Source: Aegilops tauschii subsp. strangulata
Lineage: Eukaryota > Streptophyta > Magnoliopsida > Poales > Poaceae
Length of the DNA stretch: 64,000 nucleotides
Reading direction: 5' to 3'
NCBI RefSeq assembly: GCF_002575655.3
Contig: NC_053040.3
Span: 358,916,267 to 358,980,266, forward strand
Part shown: piece after piece, positions 57,283 to 64,000 of the stretch
Numbering within the stretch: position 1 is the stretch's first letter
Layout: each line of letters begins with the position of its first letter
Position numbers and translations under genes: made by a program
The notes under the pieces: model-generated
What the model saw: the letters and a program-made list of their open reading frames with translations, nothing else
Told to the model about the DNA's origin: nothing
The model's database searches: none

Positions 57283-60200
57283 TTTGAGGTAACAACTGAA
57301 TCTTGTCAGATACTAGTTAAGTCCGACCTATGGGTGTGAAGCACTGATGTGCCAGTACATTTGATTGTGACCTGTTCTAATTTTGTACCTAAACTTTTTT
57401 TAGAAAGGGTTGTACGTCAACTTAATGTGCTAGCAGAACTTATTGTGTTGTCTGTCTATTTTCGTTGCACAACATTCAAGATATTTCCCTGTCATTCGTA
57501 AAGATGATGAACCGTTATGTACGAGTTCGTTGGTTTCAACATAGCCCTACCCGTGGCGATCAACTGCTTCCATCCTGATTGTGCCGCCTGCGTGAAATTT
57601 TTGTATGCAAGTTCAGTGTGCTATGATGTTCTATATGATAGTGTCAACTATATAAGTTTTTACTGAGCATCAGCAATGCATATGGCTGAAAGATGTATTT
57701 ACGAGCATCGACCGATGGGTCTCTCTCTCTCTCTCTCTCTGATACACACACACGCACACACGCACAAGTGGGACCCGTTCAATTATTTCTTTGCTCGTGA
57801 CAGCTTTTAATTAGGTTCCACTATAATCTAATTTTTTTCTTAAGTTATTAATTGAGCTCAATGACTTCAAAAAGTTGTATAGAAGCCTTGTTTGGGCCTT
57901 TCCGGCGTCGCTGAATGTGGGCTGAGTAGCCATGTTAGGTTGTATTGTACTACACAGGCCTTTTTTTCAACATCAGCAATGCAACTGGGCCGACAGTTGT
58001 ACACAATATCCGGGTCAACTTGTTATTCTCCGCCCCGGTGGGCTGCAAACTTTCCTAGGAGGTATGCATTCGGCTTAACAAGAAAATGGACTTTAAGAAA
58101 TAATAAATGGGATGTAATTATAATAACTGGGCAGTAACTATAAAAAAATGCACCAAACGCGTAATTAGTTTAAAAAATATATTATTTTTGGAATTTGAAA
58201 ATTTTAATTTCATTACTTGTTGCGCGCGCAATATTTCGCTGGATTTTAACGTAATACAAATTATTTTGAAATTATATTTAATCTGACTAGAAATTTCGGA
58301 TCCCATAAAAATGTGGGAATTTTTTTTTGAATTCTGTTTTGAGCGGTTGGTTGAAATTATTAATCATTGTCCTAGCTAGAAAATGGGCTGTACTTTTAAC
58401 AAACTGTAAATGGGCTGTAGTAAATTCCATTAGAATTAAAAAATGGGTTGTACATTCTTACAAATCACAAATGGGCTATATGTTCTCTGCCACACACTTG
58501 TGTGCCTTCTAAGTTGACGCGTCCCCTGAAAAAAACTAAGTTGACGCGTATGCAAGGCTTTGTCAACAACACACGGTTCTGGCAGATGTGGCCATTGGAT
58601 GTCCATCCAACAGATGTCCTGCTTCTTCTTCAATCTCGGATACTCTTGCTTCAGCCGCCCAAAAAATGATTCCTCCCACTGACATCTGGGGTGCACCGTT
58701 TCGGAGGCTGACTTGTGGGCCTACTAAGTTGACGCGTACCAAGGGCTTTGTCAACTTAGTCAATATAAGCGATTCTAGCTGTAGTGACCGTACGATGTCC
58801 ATCCAACGGCCGTAGTGCTTCTTCAACCTCTGGTTTTCTTGCTCCAGCCGCCCAAAGCAGCGCCGGTCGTGCCGCGTGCTCCTGCTTCCCGTGGCCGGCT
58901 GTGATGTCGCGGAGGCCTCACCGGCCCCTACTACTCACACCGCTAGCCAGGTCATCCCTCTACTCACCCACACCCCCTGTTATTCCGCGGCGACGGCAGC
59001 CTCACACCGCAGCCGAACCAGTGAACACTCGTACTCCTCTCCGCGCGGGCTTCCACTGCCGCGTCTTCCCTGGCTCCGCGTCGTCCCCTTCCTAGGCCAC
59101 GCCATCGTCCACTGCCCTGGTGCTCTCGGCGCAGCGTGGTCAACATGGTCAAGGAACGGCTTCCATCGGACGTGGACTGTACGTGGAGAAGCTGACAGCT
59201 GGGTCCACGACGGCAGCAAGGAATTGCCTCCTTATTACGCGGAAAATAATGATTCCTCCACCTGACAGCAGTGACCCACCAGACGTGCCACCGTATTTCA
59301 AGAAAAAAAATGTTTCCCCCTGACTGCTGGGACCCACCAGACGGGCCACCGCATTGCGTGGAAAAAACGTTCCCCCCGCTGTCAGCTCGGACCCATCGGA
59401 AGTGCGTCCTTATTACGCACAAAAAAATGAATACTCCCCCTGCTGGTTGGGACCCACCTTGGTGGCAGGCTAACTTGTGGGCCTACTAAGTTGACGGGGA
59501 TGGAGTGCTTTGTCAACTTAGTCAATATGAACGATTCTAGCTCCAGTGACCGTACGATGTCCATCCAACGGCCATAGTGCTTCTTCAACCTCTGGTCTTG
59601 TTGCTCCAGCCGCCCAAAGCAGCGCCGGTCGTGTCGCATGCTCCTGCCTCCCGTGGCCGGCTATGCTGCCGCGGAGGCCTCACCACCCCCTACTACTCCC
59701 ACCGCTGGCCAGGCCATCCCTCTACTCACCCACACCCCCTGTTATTCCGTGGGGACGGCAGCCTCACACCGCAGCCGAACCAGTGAACCCTCGTACTCCT
59801 CTCCGCGCGGGCTTCCACTCCCGCGTCTTCCCCGGCTCCATGTCGTCCCCTTCCTAGGCCTCGCCATCGTCCACCGCCCTGGTGCTCTCGGCACGGCGTG
59901 GTCAACGTGGTCAAGGAATGGCTTCCATCGGACGTGGACTGTACGTGGAGAGGCTGACAGCTGGGTCCACGGCCGCAGCAAGGAAGTGCCTCCTTATTAC
60001 GCGCAAAATAATGATTCCTCCACCTGACAGCGGGGACCCACCGGACGGGCCACCGTGTTTCACGAAAAAAACGTTTCCCCTGACTACTGGGACCCACCAG
60101 CTACATCTTCGCACGCAAGGAAGTGCGCCCGGGGAAAAAATGATTCGCCCCCTCACTACTGGGACCCACCAGCAACATCTTCACACGCAAGGAAGTGCCT

Positions 60201-60594
60201 GACAGTCGGGACCCACCTGGTCAAAGCGTACGTAGCGTTGTCATTCTAGTCGCGAATATGTACATACATACTGGTCGATGTAGAGGCGCGCACGTGTCGT
60301 AGCAGAGGCGCGCACGTAGCATGTACACGTACGTACAGCGGCCAGGGTGCAAGAAAGTAAATACGGCCACGTACGTACATAAGGGCGGGGGCTCGTGTAC
60401 ATGGCTGGGTCGCAATGGAGAAACCTCGTCGTTGTCGTGTTCATGGGGAGCCAACCGGCTGGGTCGGAACGGAATGCGTCGTCGTGTTCATCGGGAGGGC
60501 TTGGACGGAACAGCCGATGGAAACGAGGCCTGGCGTACCGCAGAACCAAGGAAACGGCCTTGTGTTCGACCGGCCACGTTCAAAACAGGATCTT

Positions 60595-61215
60595 GTTCAG
60601 TGGGAGGGGTCTAGCGTACCGCAAAACGGAGGAAACGGTCCTCCTACGATCAAAACGGGAGTCCTGTTGATCGGGAGGGGTGTGGCGTACAGCAAAACGG
60701 AGGAAACAGACTTGTGTTGGAGCGCTACGGTCGAAACAGGGGTCCTGTTCATCGGGAGGGGTGTGGCGTAGCGCAAAACGGGACTCCACGGGATACTGTT
60801 CATCTCCACCGTCGACCCCCTCCAGCCTCCACGTGCTACTGTTCATCCACCGTCAAACTCACCCAGCCTCCACCTTGCGACTGTTCATCCACGGGCTCCT
60901 GTTCATCCAGCCTCCACCGCGCGCTACTCCACCGACTACTGTTCAACCAGCCCTCTCCACGGGCTCCTGATCAACCAACCCTCCACGGGCTACTGTTCAT
61001 CCAGCCCTCCACTGTCTACTATTCATCCTGCCCTCCACGGGGTGGTCCTGTTCATCCAGCCCTCCACGGGGTCCTGTTCATCCAGCCCCAACCGGCTCGA
61101 TCGATCGGGGTCCTGTTCATCCAAAGGCAACACCATGGGGTCCTGTTCATCCACCCCCACCGGGAACTATTCATCCAAACCCCCCAGCAACGCTCACTGT
61201 TCATCCAGAGGCAGC
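60595..61215 (+). repeat. CTGTTCATCC motif cluster, unit D
   Basis: Counterpart of the cluster at 55860-56460 with the same order of motifs and a few extra copies around 60985-61085. Confidence 0.75.
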
Positions 61216-61654
61216 ATCGATCGGCTTCAGTTAGCAGCAGTAGCGAAGGAATCGCTCGATCGGGTTCACTTAACAGCCATCGATCGATCGCTCGGGTTCA
61301 GTAATGCGTAGCCTGCAGTGCAATCGCTCGGGTTCAGTTAGAGCCCAACGCCTCGCTCGGGTTCAGTTAGAGCCCAACGCCTCGCACCCACGCACGTGCG
61401 TGTACGAGAGAAACGCGCATCGCTCGGCCCCGACCACCCACCATAACCGGGAACACCCCGATATTTTCCTCGCCCTCGCTTCTACCACGGTTTTTTTCGT
61501 CATGGACGACCCAAAGAATGTCATGCAGTTGCGTCTCCGGCCCGCCCAGGATGAAAAGCCCATTTTCTGTCATGATTTTTTGGCATAGAAGTAGGACCCC
61601 ACCATATCTATGACGATACCGGGTTTTGTCACAATTATCATCATAGAAGTGTCA

Positions 61655-61717
61655 TAAGTATGACAGAAAAAATTTCGTTCGGCCCAAAATGTCACGGATG
61701 TGTCTTTTTTTGTAGTG
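61655..61717. mobile_element. Right terminus of the 22.8-kb CACTA
   Basis: The sequence ends GTGTCTTTTTTTGTAGTG. Apart from the short terminal repeat, it differs from the left terminus (38922-39300), so the two ends of the element are asymmetric. Confidence 0.85.
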
Positions 61718-62963
61718 CATACATGAAGATGAACTAGAAATTCAGCTTGGTCATGTGGAACATGTCGTAGATGTAGTCAAATCGCAGGATGAACTGATTC
61801 GCAGGCCAGGTCTTGACGTACAACTTCCCACCCGGCACCTGAGCCGCGTAAAGTGGGTATCCTTGTTTTTCCGCAATCAGAAGGCTTTTCTCTCTGGCCA
61901 GCACATCTTCATGGAGTCACTTTAGATCATTGTTCAGTATGTGCTCTAGCACTTTGGCAGGTAGGATCGGGTCGCCGGCGACATGGAAACACTTCGCACC
62001 TTCGATAGGTATTATGTCTACCACCCGGGGCTTGAGAGGCGGCTGGCTGCTTGAAGCAGCTCTAGCACCTTTAGGGCCTTTCCTGTCAGGTCTCCTCATT
62101 TGCTTCTTGGCGGGTGGCGGTAGTGAGCCCACCATACCTTCCCTAACCACCCGCAAGTGTCGTCGGGCTAATCAGTGGACGGGCCTTGGGGGTTGCTGGG
62201 TAGAGGCGGCATCTGGAGGCATCTCCTACAAGGATCGCTTGAAGAGAGACTTTTTGCATTCCGCCTTAGGATGTTCCGGCTCCGGCATATCAGGCAGCAT
62301 CAAGTCATCCATCTCCATGCTCATACCCTGAGTCTTCGTCGTCCTGAGACATCAATCTTCCATCATCATAGGCGTATTGAAATACTTGTCTGGGTCATCA
62401 TCCTCCTCCTCCATGTCATCATCAACATTTGCTTCTTCGACAGCGACGGCGACATGATCTGGCACTAATGGAGGCTCTCCCTCGCGTCGTCCGCTATCAC
62501 CCGCCATGACAGGTGCAAGTAATTTGGTAGGTGGGTGGTGTTCATACCTTCTTGAGAAGGTGGCGCTCGTGTGATACTGGGCGCCTCGAGATGAAGAAGA
62601 GACTTCGGCCAAGGCAAGAACCAGCTCTTGCATGCGCCAATCTTGGGGGAGGGGGGGTCTTGTCATCATCGACTGGTACTCGGAGGAGGCAAATCCTCGA
62701 AGCCCGCTAAGACACTGGCCACGTTAACCTTGAAGACGCCATCGGGCATCTCTCGGTTGTGGAACATGCGGTCCTTCGGCTTCACGATCGTTGCCTTTCC
62801 CACGGCCTCCTTATCACGGTACTTCTTTGCGATGCTTTCTTTGTGTCATGCCACATAATCATCTACCGCATCTAGGTGTTGTAGCACTACTAAGTTAGCC
62901 CTATCAAAGTCGTTCCGTCGATCTGAGTAGTCCACGTGCAATTCCCTCCGGTCGTTGTTGTGA
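61718..62963 (-). pseudogene. Right (5') half of the split CACTA-1 gene
   Basis: Reading leftwards: DRRNDFDRANLVVLQHLDAV, MFHNREMPDGVFKVNVASVL, PPLPQDWRMQELVLALAEV, an acidic stretch (VDDDMEEEDDDPDKYF), VVDIIPIEGAKCFHVAGDPI, then HEDVLAREKSLLIAEKQGYP and FDYIYDMFHMTKLNF, reaching the insertion point at 61718. There are in-frame stops (near 62843, at 61917-61919 and after KLNF near 61737) and frame changes near 62670 and 62340. It continues in frame into 38921. It resembles the long ORF of Triticeae CACTA elements that ends in the Ulp1-like domain. It is cut off at about 62963. Confidence 0.7.
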
Positions 62964-63464
62964 CCACACTACTGCAGGATGCTGCTAATGAGACACTACG
63001 ATCAGAGACCCTTCGACTAAACTGTGTGCGATGCCATAATCGCAAACGGTGGTGTGAAAAAACCGTCAAAAAGTTGCAAAACGTTTGCGATGACGGATGC
63101 ATCAAACACGGTTCAGATTTTGGTTGCATGTGCGATTCAGGGCATATGATTCAGTTAAATTAACTATTTGCGATGAGGAGAAACAAAAGAAACGGGCAGC
63201 CAGATGAAGGTGTGTGCGATATGCAGCATACGCTTCACTCGGATGAACTGTTTGCGTTGAGACAAGAGAACAGAAATGGTTCAATATAACAAGATGTGTG
63301 TGATACGCGTCAAACATGTATGTAATCAGAAATGTGTGCGAAGACCAATAATAACGCAGATGATTGCTTCTAATAAGACGTATGTGATATGCTCTATCTA
63401 CACAACATCTATTGGCCATTGGGGGATGGGGGTCATCCGGATACGCCATAACGATGCGAAGATG
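62964..63464. mobile_element. Subterminal region of another CACTA-like element
   Basis: Motifs of the type GTGTGCGAT, TTTGCGATGA and GTGTGNGATANGC recur about ten times. A CACTAC occurs at 62983. Such TGTGTGCGAT clusters are known from grass CACTA ends. I cannot define either boundary with certainty. It appears to interrupt the older CACTA gene. Confidence 0.45.
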
Positions 63465-63550
63465 CATCCTATATCAGCAAGGACTAGCTATTCCACCAGT
63501 AGCTCATGTAAGAGAACTCTCAAGTTAAGTGTGCTTTGGCTGGAGCTGCT
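63465..63550 (+). other. 5S-rRNA-like fragment (possibly Cassandra-type TE relic)
   Basis: AGAACTCTCAAGTTAAGTGT and GCTTTGGCTGGAG (63513-63547) align with the 5S rRNA internal-promoter region AGAACTCCGAAGTTAAGCGT / GCTTGGGCGAGAG, and the upstream part (TATATCAGCA, TTCCACCAG) also follows 5S order loosely. It is too diverged and too short for a 5S gene. Cassandra retroelements and some SINEs carry 5S-derived sequence; the source here is not decided. Confidence 0.5.
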
Positions 63551-64000
63551 ACCTCTTGAGCATGCGTTGGTTTTCCCTTGAAGAGGAAAGGGTCATGCAG
63601 CAAAGTAGCGTAAGTATTTCCCTCAGTTTTTGAGAACCAAGGTATCAATCCAGTAGGAGGCTACATGCAAGTCCCTTGTACCTACACAAACAAATAAGAA
63701 CCTTGCAACCAACGCGATAAAGGGGTTGTCAATCCCTTCACGGGCACTTGCAAAAGTGAGATCTGATAGAGATGATAAGATAATATTTTTGGTATATTTA
63801 TGATAAAGATTGAAAGTAAAGATTGCAAAGTAAAATAGATTGGAAACGTATATGATGGAAAATAGACCCGGGGGCCATACGTTTCACTAGATGCTTCTCT
63901 CAAGATAGCATAAGTATTACGGTGGGTGAACGAATTACTGTCGAGCAATTGATAGAAAAGTGCATAGTTATGAGAATATCTAGGCATGATCATGTATATA
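63543..64000 (+). mobile_element. Gypsy LTR, running off the right edge
   Basis: Familiar Triticeae Gypsy LTR text: CTCTTGAGCATGCGTTGG, TTCCCTTGAAGAGGAAAGGG, CGCGATAAAGGGGTTGTCAA and ATAGACCCGGGGGCCATACG. The exact start is uncertain (63543-63556). It is related to the LTR group represented at 3671, 32177 and 35400. Confidence 0.75.

Larger units (their letters stand above)
54150..60050. repeat. ~390-bp internal repeat, four copies
   Basis: Copies at about 54150-54540, 54905-55290, 58907-59290 and 59660-60050 share CGCGGAGGCCTCACCG, GGTGGTCAACNTGGTCAAGGA and AAGGAAGTGCCTCCTTATTA. Two copies lie in each duplication unit, so the pair existed before the 4.4-kb duplication. They are followed by repeats of GGGACCCACC-type text. 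The GC-rich frames they open (up to 550 codons at 54888-56540) are not conserved between units. Confidence 0.8.
56895..61654. repeat. Tandem duplication unit D (4760 bp)
   Basis: Second copy of unit C, followed by TAAGTATG at 61655 and the final 63 bp of the CACTA. Most of the size difference is the ~360 bp missing from unit C near 54150. Unit D therefore holds the fuller version of the right subterminal region. Confidence 0.85.
38922..61717. mobile_element. 22,796-bp CACTA element with cargo genes
   Basis: The left terminus CACTACAAAAAAATACAC and the complement of the right terminus, CACTACAAAAAAAGACAC, agree at 24 of the first 26 bases, and CAT is duplicated on both sides. Deleting the element plus one CAT restores the reading frame of the host gene. 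Inside, from left: GGCCC-rich subterminal region, TnpA-like exons, a deleted Gypsy element, a Werner-type exonuclease gene, an F-box/DUF295 gene, a DUF4283-like gene and a tandemly duplicated right subterminal region. I found no TnpD (TNP2) transposase, so the element is non-autonomous or was mobilised before decay. Confidence 0.85.

Noticed and set aside
63465..63550. Functional 5S rRNA gene
   Set aside because: Only the internal-promoter part is close to 5S; the rest is diverged and the 3' part is replaced by LTR sequence.

Overview
The window is plant nuclear DNA from a large grass genome, almost certainly a Triticeae (wheat/Aegilops type). The evidence is an Angela/BARE1-type Copia LTR, several Triticeae Gypsy LTR pieces ending in the GACGTATCA form, CACTA elements with AACCGGTACTAAAGG or AGCAGTAGCGC subterminal motifs, a Stowaway MITE, and a ~343-bp tandem satellite that resembles the Triticeae Afa (pAs1) family. 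There are no bacterial-style operons. Most of the sequence is nested transposons, with a few gene-like islands, most of them inside transposons.

Layout. 1-3670: minus-strand Angela-type Copia (gag, leader, PBS, 5' LTR), running off the left edge. 3671-4016: Gypsy LTR tail. 4173-9320 and 24051-26449: two ~2.4-kb direct repeats (about 98% identical by eye) that flank a 14.7-kb CACTA-like block; each carries an unrecognised two-exon gene, open in the right copy and frameshifted in the left. The left copy is split by a 2.74-kb solo LTR with a perfect AAAAT target duplication. The block (9321-24050) holds a four-exon B3-like gene whose splice phases all fit, a perfect 44-bp inverted repeat beyond its 3' end, and a 10.7-kb Afa-like array with near-identical 2.15-kb higher-order repeats. 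26450-32176: purine-rich and gene-promoter-like DNA, a G-quadruplex-prone tract and a Stowaway MITE. 32177-37020: Gypsy LTR fragments and a truncated CACTA.

37021-62963 is the most striking region. An older CACTA element (left terminus 37021) carries a minus-strand gene with a Ulp1-like C-terminus. It is split by a second CACTA element of 22,796 bp (38922-61717) with matching terminal repeats and a CAT target duplication; removing that element and one CAT brings the host reading frame back together. The inserted element contains a TnpA-like coiled-coil gene, a deleted Gypsy element (42306 to about 46793), and three host-like genes: an intact Werner-type 3'-5' exonuclease, an F-box/DUF295 gene broken by a 73-bp internal duplication, and a DUF4283-like gene broken by a 1-base deletion. 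Its right part was tandemly duplicated (about 4.4 and 4.8 kb) at an 8-bp microhomology. The window ends with another CACTA subterminal region, a 5S-rRNA-like fragment and a further Gypsy LTR.

How it works together: the genes do not form a pathway. Two transposon-borne gene sets stand out as possibly functional: the B3-like gene next to repeated CACTA and Afa-like DNA, and the exonuclease/F-box pair transcribed divergently inside the 22.8-kb CACTA. All family names come from recall of motifs, without database searches.
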